Shown here: positions 31,449-42,199 of the stretch, one piece after another
How the letters are laid out: each line of letters starts with the position of its first letter
How positions within the stretch are numbered: the stretch's first letter is position 1
NCBI GenBank assembly: GCA_950295325.1
Contig: OX485807.1
Coordinates: 47,648,440-47,712,439, forward strand
Reading direction: 5' to 3'
DNA: 64,000 nt
Source: Polytrichum commune
Taxonomy: Eukaryota > Streptophyta > Polytrichopsida > Polytrichales > Polytrichaceae
Notes under the pieces: model-generated
Told to the model about the DNA's origin: nothing
Databases searched by the model: none
Seen by the model: the letters and a program-made list of their open reading frames with translations, nothing else
Program-made: the position numbers and the translations under genes

Positions 31449-32300
31449 CTCCCATTTGGGATTCTTGTCCTTCGCATTCTCCCTCTCCTTGGGAGGCCTA
31501 CCATAGAACTCCCACACCTCCCGCGAGGCCATGATATTCCTTATCCAGGAAGCTTGGTAGGCCCTCTTCTTATTTCCCATATTGAAGTACCGGGAGATGT
31601 CGCTGAGCTTGGTCTCGTCGTCAGACCACACCACTAGTGCCTTCCAAACCTTCAGTTTTTCCTTCTGATTGTTCGGATCATCCCACTCATTCATGAGTTG
31701 GATTTTCTTGGATGCCTCCACGCTGTGCTGGCCGTCTATGAGCCAAAAATCGCCCTTCTGAATTGTGGGCCACATTTCAGGTGTAGGCATTTTCTTGAGA
31801 CCCTGTGGCATCACTACTATCGTTTGCCTGTCGTCTTTAAACTGCTCGCAAACGATCTACGCGATTATCCAGTCAACGTAGGCGTCCTCCTTTGCCCGGA
31901 CACACTTCTCCGGTGGCGCTAGATGGCACTGGCTGATGTTCACGTCGAACTTAAAATCCCTGCCCATGAAAAAACAGTGGGAGCATTTCGTCGTGAAATT
32001 GTTCACGATTTTCTGCAGCTCCCCTGCATCCACCTCTTCGCCGGGCTTCGGCATGCGCAACTCCGGTGAGACTGGCTCGTCAGTCATCACAGATGACTCT
32101 CTCCCCCTCTTGGATGGAGTTGTTTGACGGCTCCCAGAAGGTGTAGGCGTCTCGCTATCCGCAGGTGTTTGGGAGGGAGTGGTCCTCCGCGAGTCAGCCG
32201 GTACTGGTCGCGGCTTCCTCACCGATTGAGGTCTTGACGACCCTGCTCCTTCCTCTGTGGTTGCTTTCCGCCTCACGGGTTGCTGAGACTTGGTTTTGCT
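31449..32300 (-). pseudogene. ParB-like (DGQH) exon of cargo gene 1, one in-frame TAG
   Basis: The exon opens after a TGTAG acceptor at 32301 with SKTKSQQPVRRK, followed by a Ser/Thr/Pro-rich stretch (QTPADSETPTPSGSRQTTPS), then a possible zinc-binding region (CSHC at about 31984, two later Cys) and AYVDWIIA. TAG at 31857-31859 interrupts an otherwise continuous frame (IIA-stop-IVCEQFKDDRQ). Next comes GDFWLIDGQHSVEASKKI (about 31731). The pattern hydrophobic-x-DGQHR/S-x-x-A matches the ParB/DGQHR fold, where it forms the nucleotide or phosphate-binding turn. A helical ISRYFNMGNKKRAYQASWI segment follows. ParB-like domains paired with N6/N4 methyltransferases are known in phages and bacteria; here the pair sits in a eukaryotic transposon. 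The family call is by pattern only. Confidence 0.5.
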
Positions 32301-32773
32301 CTACAGGGCTTTGTTGAGCACGCTGATTGCATGCTTTAGTTTCGTGAATCTGCTCGACACCTTTGTGTTCGATGTACTGTTATCGATGAATATGGACTCC
32401 GGTTGATGACGTCTGGTTCTACACATGTTTCTTTTGCATAGATAGCGTCAAAGGGTTCGGAGAACTGGTGCATAAACATATGCGCGTTCTGGACAGCGTT
32501 GTTCTCGAGGATGACATCCACGTAGTCTCCAAGAGACTGAACCGATGCCACCTCCCACCCCGTAAGAGTAGCCCATGTGTGCTTCTCCACGGTCCCAACC
32601 TTCACAACAAAAATCATTTTGTATTGCGAACCCTTAACCACTTGTATAAACCACGCGAGGACAAGCCCGTCCTTAGGGGAATAGGAGTCATCCTGCGGGG
32701 TTTCGTGCTCCTGCCACAACATGTCCGGCGCAGGCATGAACCACCTTTCGCCGGGTCTTTTCTTTGGAGCCAT
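32301..32773 (-). CDS. First coding exon of cargo gene 1
   Basis: The ATG at 32773-32771 starts MAPKKRPGERWFMPAP; the KKRP start could be a nuclear signal. The exon encodes about 120 residues (VKGSQYKMIFVVKVGTVEK, then LTGWEVASVQSLGDYVDVI) with no domain I recognise. The donor probably lies at about 32400-32430; an exact site was not chosen because several GT candidates exist. A degenerate dyad (32801-32820) lies 28 bp upstream of the ATG. Confidence 0.5.
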
Positions 32774-32800
32774 CTGTAAGAAAATAATGTGCAATGTTAG

Positions 32801-33185
32801 TTTCGGTCGTTCGACCCAAACATCTACGACATGAATAGGTTTAGGTGGATTGTATATTTATATATTTCAGCATCATTTGTATTGATAATAAGAATGTTTT
32901 GATTATTGGGTGGATTTGCATTTTATATTGTTTGTGACATGCAGGATTACTTGATACTTTTCCTTTATACATTCCTTGATTATTATTTTTTAGTGGATGT
33001 GAATTTTATATTGATGCAAAAATCATGGATTTCTTTATGAGTTTATAATTAGAAGACGTTGTTTGGGTCGTTCGGCCCAAACATGATGCTTTGTTTTGTG
33101 TTTGGGTCGGTCGACCCAAACAAGAGGCTGTGTTTGGGTCGACCGACCCAAACCTGTGGCCGTGTTTGGGTCATCTCCCCAAACT
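32801..33185. repeat. Upstream dyad cluster of cargo gene 1
   Basis: Sites at 32801-32820 (one arm changed), 33062-33081 (CGGCCCAAA arm), 33101-33120 (perfect, GT), 33133-33152 (perfect, AC) and a half site at 33164-33185. They lie 30-410 bp upstream of the start codon. Confidence 0.8.
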
Positions 33186-33438
33186 TTCCTATTTTAATGT
33201 AATTTTTAAAAGTTGGCACGTAGCATATACAATGCTTATGCGTTGTGTATGCTACAATACCTTCAATTGACAAACACTTATTGCATATAATAAAAGAAAA
33301 TACCTTTGTTGTATGTAGCAGTTGTTGTAAACAGTTGCTTTAGAACAGGTGTTCTTCTTCCAATAACACAGAAACAGTTGAATGTAACCTCTCACACAAA
33401 TCCACAATCTCTCATACAACTCCTAGATCTCTTTTGAA

Positions 33439-33760
33439 TCTCTCAAACAACAATTCAATACTTCAAACAACCTCTGAATCTCTAAGAACAAGTGAATCTC
33501 TCAAAACAATAACTGACTCTCTCAAATGACTTAGATATCTCTCAAACAACAATTGAGTGTTTCAAACAACCTCTGAATCCCTAAGAACAAGTGAATCTCT
33601 CAAAACAATGACTGACTCTCTCAAATGACTTTTGTATCTCTCAAACAACAATTGAGTGTTTCAAACAACCTCTGAATCCCTAAGAACAAGTGAATCTCTC
33701 AAAACAATGACTGACTCTCTCAAATGACTTTTGTATCTCTCAAACACCTCCTGATTATCT
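33439..33760. repeat. 99-bp tandem repeat, three units and a partial
   Basis: TCTCTCAAACAACAATT starts at 33439, 33538 and 33637, with a partial unit at 33736. Units two and three are nearly identical. CTCT/CAAA-rich, no coding potential; it lies in the presumed leader of the minus-strand cargo gene 1. Confidence 0.9.
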
Positions 33761-35295
33761 TATAGAACTCCTAAATCTCACAAACTCTCCAACTACAATA
33801 CAGCCTCCAAAACCCGCAAGCTTAGAATGTTGGAAAACCCTTCAACAATCTTCTACTTACTTCACTCTACAACAATCACTCTACTAACTCTCACGCACTC
33901 TAAAACTCTCTCCTTAGGTTTCTGTTCTATTGCAAACACTTCCTAACTTCTACAGCAAGAGAAGGGAGGGAAGGAGAAGAATCAGTAGGCGCCAAAGCAA
34001 CAAGAAGGGAGGGAAGAGAAGAAAATCGCCACCCTGAATCGCCACGGCGCTTCGCGAAAGCGGCGCTTCAGGAGAGGCGGCGCTTCCACAAGAGGCGCGG
34101 AGCGAATGCTTGGCGCGGAGAGAGAGAGAAAGAGCGAAAAGTTGTGACGGCTGGGGTTTTGTATGCCTCGGGAATTGGCCCCCAACCGCACGAATAGGGT
34201 GCCAACGGGATTAGGGCACCAACGGAATTAGGATTACGGGGAACCCTAAATCCTAAAGCCAAACTGTAAACCCTTAGCGGGCATTAGTATTTTCAAGACA
34301 CTTTGGAGTACCCTAATGGGGCATTCCCACTTGACTTTAGTTAAGACCCTCACTATTTTATAAAGACCGGGTAAAGCTCCCTCGGTTATAGCGGAGGCAT
34401 CCAACTATCCCAATGCACCTACAAGAACTTGCTCCGGAGATTTTCAAGTAGGTTTTAGTTAAGTAGCTTTCACACATGTTCATGGTTTTATCTACCAAGC
34501 AATGAATGTTGGGTAGTTTTTGTCCCATCCCCAAATGCCTTACTACTCACCTATCTTACCATCGGTTTTTGTTAATGAAGCTCCTCGTGCCCTCATAGCT
34601 AAGACTAAAAAGCAACCAATCACAAGGGTGGGAGGCGACACTTTTAAAATTCCTATATTCTTGCCTAATGTTTAGGTACCGATGGGAGCGTCGGTGGTTG
34701 AGGCTTAAAACCTCCACTTTTAAGCCATGCCACATCATTTGCCACCTAGGCTCGGCACTAAAAAGAGCCATATGTGTGAAACCTAGATAACTAAAACCGC
34801 ATTTAGACTAATACTACTTCTAACTAATGTCAAGTGGGAATGCCCCATAAGGTGCACATCAAATGCGGTATTCTACAAAATGAAACCATTTATACAACTA
34901 ATGCATTTTTACAACGCAACGTTATGCTAAAACTAAGACTTAACCCCTACTCACATGACACCATAACCTAAATTTCCCAAACAAGTTGAAATCATTGGTT
35001 TCTCTTTTGTTTGAGCAAGTTAGAAAAATAATACAATTGCGTGACATTTAACGATGTAATCGTTGACATTTAGACTTTACCAATGATGCCAAGAACTCAC
35101 ACAATATGCAATGAATAAAAAAATATAACCCCTGTCCCCCAACATGAAATTCGGAAATTTAGGATATTTGAATGTGTTTGGTAAATGTATACCTTCCCCA
35201 AGAGCATTTTCTCAGGGTTTGGAATTGCATGATCCTTATGTCGAAATGCTAACATGCTCAAGTTTTTAGTAAATCCCTTACATATTCACTTGAAT
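33761..35295. other. Central non-coding region of copy E
   Basis: No supported gene. A GC-richer segment with GGGAGG and GCGCTTC runs (33960-34120) could be the promoter and CpG-rich 5' region of the minus-strand gene. The rest is AT-rich and featureless to me. Confidence 0.4.
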
Positions 35296-36240
35296 GAATC
35301 ACATAGTCGCCAATAAACCATGGATCGTGATATATGTACTTCGAATGTGATATAAAAGTAAATCGGAGAACCACAACATCAAATGAAGCCCTTTGACGCA
35401 ATCATGTTGTTATTGAATGTTCCCTCCACGTATATTACATAATGGCGCAAGATAAAGTTCATGTTGTTTGTATGTGGAGGTAGCAGTGAACAACTACGAA
35501 TTTTTGTATTTAGGGTTTAGGGTTTAGGGTTTAGGAGTTAGGTTTATAACATATTAATCTATCCAATATTAACATATAACATTGACTTACTGGTGAGAAT
35601 AGGTTTTTACTGGAAGGTAATAGAAAAGACGATCTTGATTATGTTTATTTGTTATTACGGACGTTTAAACGTGATATAGTGAATGGTCTTGTGTTTATTC
35701 AAATAACATGAAATGTTGTGGATGTTATTAGGGGTAAGGGGTTCAACTTTGGATGTTTTGCTCACTTTAGGGAATCACATAGTCGCCAATAAACCATGGT
35801 TCATGATGTATTTAATATATGGAATGTGATGCAAAAGTAAATAAGAGAAGCACAACATCAAATGAAGCCATTCACGCAATCATGTTCTTATTCATTGTTC
35901 CCTCTACATGTATTGGATAATGGAGAAAGATATAACAGATATTGTTTGCATAATATGAAGAAGAGTCTAATAGGAAGGTTATAGTAAATACAATCTTGAT
36001 CATGTTAATATGTTATTTGGGACGTTTAAACATGATATACTAATTGGTTTTGTATTTTGTCAATACGTATTTCATGTTGTGGATGTTATAAGGGTTTAGG
36101 GTCCAACTTTGGATGTTTTGGTCACACACATTAGTAAACTTGAAGTGAACTTGAGGATGGATTGAAATAACATTAAAAGATTGAACCAAAAAGCGACATT
36201 GCTAGTTAGTATCCCCTTAACAACGTCCACATACGTTTAT
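35296..36240. repeat. Two tandem blocks of about 476 bp
   Basis: GAATCACATAGTCGCCAATA starts at 35296 and again at 35772. The second block matches copy Y (3635 onward) almost exactly. The first block is clearly diverged and holds the longer telomere-like run. Confidence 0.75.
35509..35536. repeat. Interstitial TTTAGGG repeat, about four units
   Basis: (TTTAGGG)3 plus TTTAGGA. Plant-type telomere sequence internal to the transposon. A shorter run lies at about 36282. Confidence 0.75.
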
Positions 36241-36711
36241 CATTGCCACACTTCCATGCGAGATAACAGAGCCGCAATGTTCTAGGGTTTAGGGTTTAGG
36301 GGAGACAAATAAATAATTTTATTCATCATGACAATGGCCTCAAGCCTTGGAAACTCTCTCATAATTGCAACCTCCAAATGGCCCCAACCCCACCTAAATA
36401 GGTTTGCACTTGAAAGCATTGAATGGAGTTGTGGTTGGGTATACATATTGGTTAAAATATACCGTTGTGACACTTGAAAAAATTAATGTGGCCGCCACCC
36501 TTCCTCCCAATGTCGTATGTCATATACACACAAAACCAAAAAAAGATTAAATATCATAGACTAAGACATATGACGGCTGGGGTATGAGAGGGGCATTGAA
36601 AGATGCGCATTTTCTACAATAAACAGAAAACGGGGAATTCTGTCAGGAGGTTTGAAATAAGAAGGCGGGAAAGGCATCCAATGAGGAAGTCGGGCAAGTG
36701 GAGGTGGATAG

Positions 36712-36717
36712 TATAAA
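36712..36717 (+). promoter_or_regulatory. TATA box of transposase gene, copy E
   Basis: TATAAA in the same context as 4570-4575, upstream of the dyad array and 1.6 kb upstream of the ATG. A leader intron ending at the TGTAG about 7 bp before the start is inferred. Confidence 0.55.
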
Positions 36718-36987
36718 GGGGCGCACCCCCCAAAAGTTGGTTCTTTTTTGCTCTTCTCCCACTCCTGAATTCGTAGAGAGAACTCTTAGTCAGAGCTGTA
36801 CTTCGAGGTTCGTTCACGCTGTTGTTCATGAGGACCTATTCACAGCATGCAAGTCCGCAGTGAACTTTGCAATGAGATGAAATTCCACACATCTCTCAAT
36901 ATCCGCTGCATTATACGCCGCATTATACGCTGTATTATACGTCGGTCGACACTAGTGTTGGCGGGTTTCAGTCTGACCCTTGTGAGG

Positions 36988-38155
36988 TTTGGGTCGGTCG
37001 ACCCAAACCCCTCCACTAGTGTGGGCGGGTTCTAGTCTGACCATTCTGAGGTTTGGGTCGATCGACCCAAACCCCTCCACTAGTGTGGGCGGGTTCTAGT
37101 CTCACCCTTGTGAGGTTTGGGTCGGTCGACCCAAACCCCTTCACTAGTGTTGGGGGGGGGGGGGTCTAGCCTGACCCTTGTGAGGTTTGGGTCGATCGAC
37201 CCAAACCCCTTCACTAGTGTTGGGGGGGGGTCTAGTCTGACCCTTGTGAGGTTTGGGTCGGTCGACCCAAACCCCTTCACTAGTGTTTGGGGGGGGGGGG
37301 TCTAGTCTGACCCTTGTGAGGTTTGGGTCGGTCGACCCAAACCCCTTCACTAGTGTTTGGGGGGGGGGGGTCTAGTCTGACCCTTGTGAGGTTTGGGTCG
37401 GTCGACCCAAACCCCTTCACTAGTGTTGGGGGGGGGTCTAGTCTGACCCTTCTGAGATTTGGGTCCGTCGACCCAAACCCCTACCCCACTATGGGCGTTT
37501 ATCGTAAAACCTTTCAGAAGGTTTGGGTCGGTCGACCCAAACTTTTTCGCACATCGTGAACGAATTGTTAATGGCCCTTACCCAAGGTACTCAGAAGGTT
37601 TGGACGGACAGAGTAGGAACCTTATCCCATCATATGTAATGTTTGGGTCGAGCGACCCAAACCTCATCCCAGTGTGGGTGGATTTACACTGTGAAAGTTT
37701 GGGTCGACCGACCCAAACCCTTTCCCAGTGTGGGTGGACTTACCCTGTGAAAGTTTGGGTCGACCGACCCAAACCCCTTCCGAGTGTGGTGGGTTTACCC
37801 TGTGAAAGTTTGGGTCGGTCGACCCAAACCCCTTCCCAGTGTGGATGGATTTAGCCTGGGAAAGTTTGGGTCGACCGACCCAAACCCCTATCCAGTGTGG
37901 GTGGATTAACCCCGTCAAAGATTGGGTCGGTCGACCCAACCCCTTCCCCAGTTTCGGAGGTTGTAGTTGACCATGACAAGGATTGGGTCGGTCGACCCAA
38001 AATTTTCCCCACAGCGTGATGGAATTCTAAATGGCCCTCAACCCATCATTGTACAAGGTTTGAGTCGGTCGACCGGAACCCGACCCTATCCCACGGGCAA
38101 GGTGTGGATGGCCCTCAATCCCTGGTGCCACAGGGTTTAGGTCGGCCGACCCAAA
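36988..38155. repeat. Array of about 16 dyads plus degenerate copies, copy E
   Basis: Sites start at 36988, 37052 (AT), 37116, 37186 (AT), 37252, 37322, 37392, 37458 (arm mutated), 37522, 37642 (AG), 37698 (AC), 37754 (AC), 37809, 37865 (AC), 37922 (shortened) and 37983, then degenerate ones near 38058 and 38134. As in copy Y there are two blocks: about 64-70 bp spacing with G-run linkers, then about 56 bp spacing. Block copy number, G-run lengths and dinucleotides differ from copy Y. Confidence 0.9.
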
Positions 38156-38356
38156 CTCCCACCCAAAATATTTTGTGGAACATTTTCTGGACTGGCGCAT
38201 AGTATTGGGAGCTCACATTGCATTTGTGTTGCAAATGTCTTGATCCTCAGTGTCCCCATTTATCATGATGTTTTGCATTTTCCAATATTTGATTTTTTTG
38301 GACCCTTACGTTGTGTCCATGTTTGTTGAGGTTTCATGTGCATTTGTGTAGGCGCA

Positions 38357-41300
38357 ATGGAGGGAGTTGGTGGAAGAGGGGATTCCTTCTCTGAAGACAT
38401 GGGCAGCACCCAATCTCTGTCTGGGGATGAGCTAGACATTGTCGGGGAGGATAGTTTTGATGACAGTGCAGATGAAGGTCATTTGGGGAGTCCTTCGCCA
38501 TCTGACCCTTTTTGCCCCATTGTGGAATGTGCGGGGCTTTCACGAGCTTCATGGGTGAATTTGGATGTGGTACTTGTTAATGACAGTGGAGTTGCTGTGG
38601 CGGAGGGTATTTGTCGTAACACACATCCACAAGATTGCATTGATGAACACCCCTTTGGCACCGAGGACGTTGGAGTTGTTATATTAGAATCACTCGTACA
38701 TTCGGAAGTCAATCCAACTCATAGGTTCTCGTTGCGAAGGTGGCCGTTGAGGAATGTGACAATTGAGGGGGTTAGTTTGCGCGACCATGAGCGACGACAC
38801 GTCCAAATCCAACAGGAGCTCCAAGCAAACATTCGGCCACGCAAAGGCCTTCGGAAGTACGAAACATTGACACGTCCTACTCCGTCTGCAAATAAGTGTA
38901 AACGTCAAAGGTTGCTCTGTGAGGAGTCTATTAGAGAAGTTGCTACGAAGGATTGTTGTGTACATCGTTGTTGCCAATTGTTCCCAAGAGATAAATTGAA
39001 GGCCATCCGTGAAGAAATGTGGCTTGGAGATTTCCGTCTAAGATCCACCAAAAAACTTGATGTCCATAGGGCGATACATGTGAACGGAGCGGGTCGCAAG
39101 GTCATCACCCTTGAGAGCATAGACGTGTGTTGTACGGCATGGTACACCATTCACGGTGTGTCGAAAGCGGAATTTTATAGACAAGCCACCTATGCCAATG
39201 AAGGCCGCCGTGCCCGTCACCATGGGAACACGGGCTTAAAGAAACCAAGAGAAGCAACGAGACAAGCAACAGCCACTCTGGCAACCATCATTGTCCCCCT
39301 TGCCGATGCAATGCCGCACAAAACACGGACACTCGCAACCGGTGAAAAGGTTGTGGAGAAGGTTCTTCCTACAGGCACGAAATGGAAAGACATATTGTTG
39401 GACGTAAACGCAGTTGGCGAGAAGGCCGGGTTGGACCCAATTTCGTTGTCGAAACTGAGTGCTATCAAAAAATCTCACTTTAGCGAATACATCACAAAAA
39501 GACGAGGCGACAAATTTGCCCGTTGTTCCAAATGCGAGAAGTTGAAACGCCTTCGAGATGCACACACGATGGGGACAGAGTCCTATGCCGCACATCAAAT
39601 GAACTATTTCAAGCATGTGAACATGCAAGAGGCACACCGTAATGATTACTACACAAATAGAGCTTTGTCCATCTCCAGGCCTTTGGAAGTCCTTACAATC
39701 ATCCATGACAAAATGGACCATGCCAAAACAGCCTCACCATGTTTTGCAAATCGAATCAAAGCCACGGACGGCCTTTTTAAGCTTCATGTATCGGTTACAG
39801 GTGATTTTGATAACAATTGCATTGCATTACCTAAACACAAATTTGTGCGTTTAGGTTTGTACTTGGGGCCATACATGTACACCATGTGAATTTTTTGGTG
39901 TTATAGTTGAATATTAAACCATTGGGTTGCCTTTGCAGGAATGATTGCACATGGGCATGGAGATGTCAAGTATGCTCATTATGCTCTTGATTTGTATCCG
40001 GCGGATTCAAACCACACGATAGGGTCATTTGCAAAGCTTTTACGTGATTTGGAGAAACCGCCGTCCTATTCATCAAGATTGCTATTTGAAAACTCGGGAT
40101 CAACACCTCTATATGAAGCGGTCTTGGATGGAAGAGATGTATGCGTGCACTCATTGCCGGAGCCACCAAGTGAAGATGTGATTGCCAAGAATTTGCCCCC
40201 AACTCTGCGTGTCCAATTGGACAATTGTGCGAAGGACAATAAAAGTAGATATGTTTTTGCATATTGGTCGTTGTTGGTTGCGAAAGGCATTTTCAAGGAG
40301 ATTTTTGTGTCCTTTCTATTGGTAGGCCACACGCACGATGATATTGATGCGTCTTTTGGGCAGTGGAGCATGAAGTTGCACGAGGAGGATTTTCCAACAA
40401 TCCCATTGTTGATGAAGTCGTACATGGATTTGGAGAACATTCCCGTCATCCCCCATATGATCGAGGAGGTTCCAGACTTCAAGGCATTTATAGAACCGTA
40501 TATTCGAAGCGGAGCTCACCGATTGATCGGGCATACGAAGGCACAACAATTTCGGTTCTACGTGCGTGACGATGGTGTCCCCGCCATGCAATACAAGTTG
40601 TTGTGCACATCACAAGACTGGAGCCCGCCGGAGGGTCTCCTTGTATGGCGTGTTGATGGGGAAGGAAGGACGATGTTGCCTGACGGAGAGCCTAAGCCTT
40701 GCAAACCAATACCCATGAAGAATTTGGAGGACATTTATAAAGGCATATCAGGCTTCATACAATATTGGGAGAGTTTGAGGGTAGCGGATGTTGGTGGATC
40801 GTGTTGGCTTCGTTACGGAAGTTGGATACAATATTGGACACGTGTTCGTGGCGCTTTGGCAAACCTTCATGAAGATACACCCCTTACTTTAAGGCATGGG
40901 TTTTGGCCACAAACACGTGTCAATGTACAAGCTTCGGAGGCTAGTCTTTTGGGAAATGGAGAGGTTCGAGAGGAGTTTGATGTGGACGACCATTACGTGG
41001 GGCCTGCTAGTAGTCGTCCGCCACCATCTTTCCGCATTGCAGTGGATTGTCATGAAGGTTATATACTCATTTTGCGTCCTGGAGATGAGACATATGCAAA
41101 GCCAGTGTGGGTGGCAAGAGCTTTGTCCAAACCAAATTTTGTAACTTCCAGCCCTCATTTTCGACAAATACAAGTAGAGTACTACCGACCGACATCACGG
41201 AATGAAGATGTTGTTCGGCATTATACAGGCTGGGATACAAACCCTAACTTTCGGTGGAAGGTGGATTCTGAGCATGGTCCATCTTGGATAGATACAGATT

Positions 41301-41425
41301 CCATATTCATAGCATGGAAACCACGGAAAAATCATAGTGGATCGGTGTCCATCCCTCAAAAGTACATAAGTTTTGCAAAAGACAACCTTGCTCGGATCGC
41401 AGAAGAAGCAACCCACGTTAAATGA
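38357..41425 (+). CDS. DDE-like transposase (DUF7869-like), intact copy E
   Basis: Two exons: 38357-39800 and 39939-41425 (intron 138 bp, GT-AG, phase 1), 976 residues with the GCGCAATGG start; an in-frame ATG at 38336 lies before the presumed acceptor. The N-terminus is acidic (about residues 1-45). A knuckle ARCSKCEKLKRL is near residue 387. Three acidic motifs follow: HDKMDHAKT (about 448), QLDNCAKDNKS (about 574) and FLLVGHTHDDID (about 608), spaced as in an RNase H-fold DDE/D nuclease. Between them HGHGDVKYAHYALDLYPADSN fits the same family. From memory, GHTHxDID with DNCxxDNK marks the DUF7869 group of transposase-like proteins; this needs a profile search. It is the only intact transposase here and likely mobilises the CACTA-ended copies. 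It ends in TGA. Confidence 0.8.
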
Positions 41426-41928
41426 GAAGTTGGTAGGATTGTGTTAGCATGATTATAGTGTAATATGTAATTCGACGAATATATATTACTCATATGTGTG
41501 CTCCTCAAACTTGGGGCAAAGTTTGGGTAGAACTTGCGAATGCTATATTGTTTGGGGTTGGATGAATATTCATTTACTATATTTCAATACAAATGTGAAG
41601 TTCATTTTTTTATTAAGTTTGGGACTAAATTGTCCATTGAAGAAAAATGCATTTATTGCATGCACTTTGTATGTTGCAATGTCTATATTTTATTGACCAT
41701 GCTAATAATATAAACCATTTTATATGTTTATTGGATGAAACTAGTTTGGAGTGCTCTACCCAAAGTGTTTTTGTTGATGAAGTTGGTGTTGAGTGCTCTA
41801 CCATATGTGCTTATGTCCACACATAATAGATTTGGGATATTAGAACATATAATATATTTGAGATTGTTCGCAATATAGTTTCGGAACACGGAATGTTGTT
41901 TGATCCATATATTAATTTGAGACTAGAG
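41426..41928. other. 3' non-coding and subterminal region, transposase arm
   Basis: AT-rich. It contains TTTGGAGTGCTCTACCCAAA at 41745-41764, a degenerate dyad, and a TTTGGGT half site at 41521. Copy Y has the same region at 16067-16160 and 23682-24091, split by Gypsy-A2. Confidence 0.6.
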
Positions 41929-41954
41929 AAAGTCTCAATTTAACGAATATAGTG
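41929..41954. repeat. Right terminal inverted repeat (TAGTG) of copy E
   Basis: Inverse of 25351-25376, with GAGAC motifs just inside, followed by TTA. Confidence 0.9.
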
Positions 41955-41957
41955 TTA

Positions 41958-42187
41958 TCTCCCGTTAATTGGGACAACTACATCTAGGGTATTGATTGAA
42001 TATCAACATATGCTCTATAATTAATGTGACATTGTTTTGGTTGGTGACAGTGTAAATTTTGCCATCACTAGGAGGGATAAACTGTATCTTCTCCACAATG
42101 TTCAAGGACATAAAATGTCCAAGATTCATCTTCAGGTAGTGATCTTTAGTTGGTTTAGAGTGCTAAAATTGACTCTATCTAGATGAT
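41958..42187 (-). pseudogene. SWIM-like host gene fragment (first half of the finger)
   Basis: Minus strand: NLGHFMSLNIVEKIQFIPPS, then KIYTVTNQNNVTLIIEHMLI, ending PRCSCPN just before the transposon. CSCP is the first half of a SWIM finger, completed by the fragment at 25182-25347. SWIM fingers follow the DDE domain in Mutator-like transposases and FAR1 relatives, so this may be a dead MULE or a host gene. Confidence 0.45.
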
Positions 42188-42199
42188 GAGACTCATTGG

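Larger units (their letters stand above)
25351..41954. mobile_element. Complete 16.6-kb CACTA-ended DNA transposon with cargo (copy E)
   Basis: The left end begins CACTATATTCGTTAAATTGA and the right end is the exact inverse, 26 bp in all; GAGAC-type motifs recur just inside both ends. Flanking triplets are TAA on the left and TTA on the right, an imperfect 3-bp duplication. Minus-strand genes fill the left half, the plus-strand transposase the right half, with a shared 5' region (32.8-38.3 kb). CACTA ends and 3-bp duplications are hallmarks of the CMC/EnSpm superfamily, but the transposase is not the usual TNPD type that I would recognise. The insertion interrupts a SWIM-like gene. Two further incomplete copies lie at 1-3622 and 3626-24117. 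Confidence 0.85.

Noticed and set aside
4834-38155. Dyad arrays as a CRISPR array or bacterial parS cluster
   Set aside because: Linkers are themselves repeated rather than unique spacers, no cas genes exist and the setting is a eukaryotic transposon. The ParB-like similarity does not make the sites parS; the sequence differs from the bacterial consensus.
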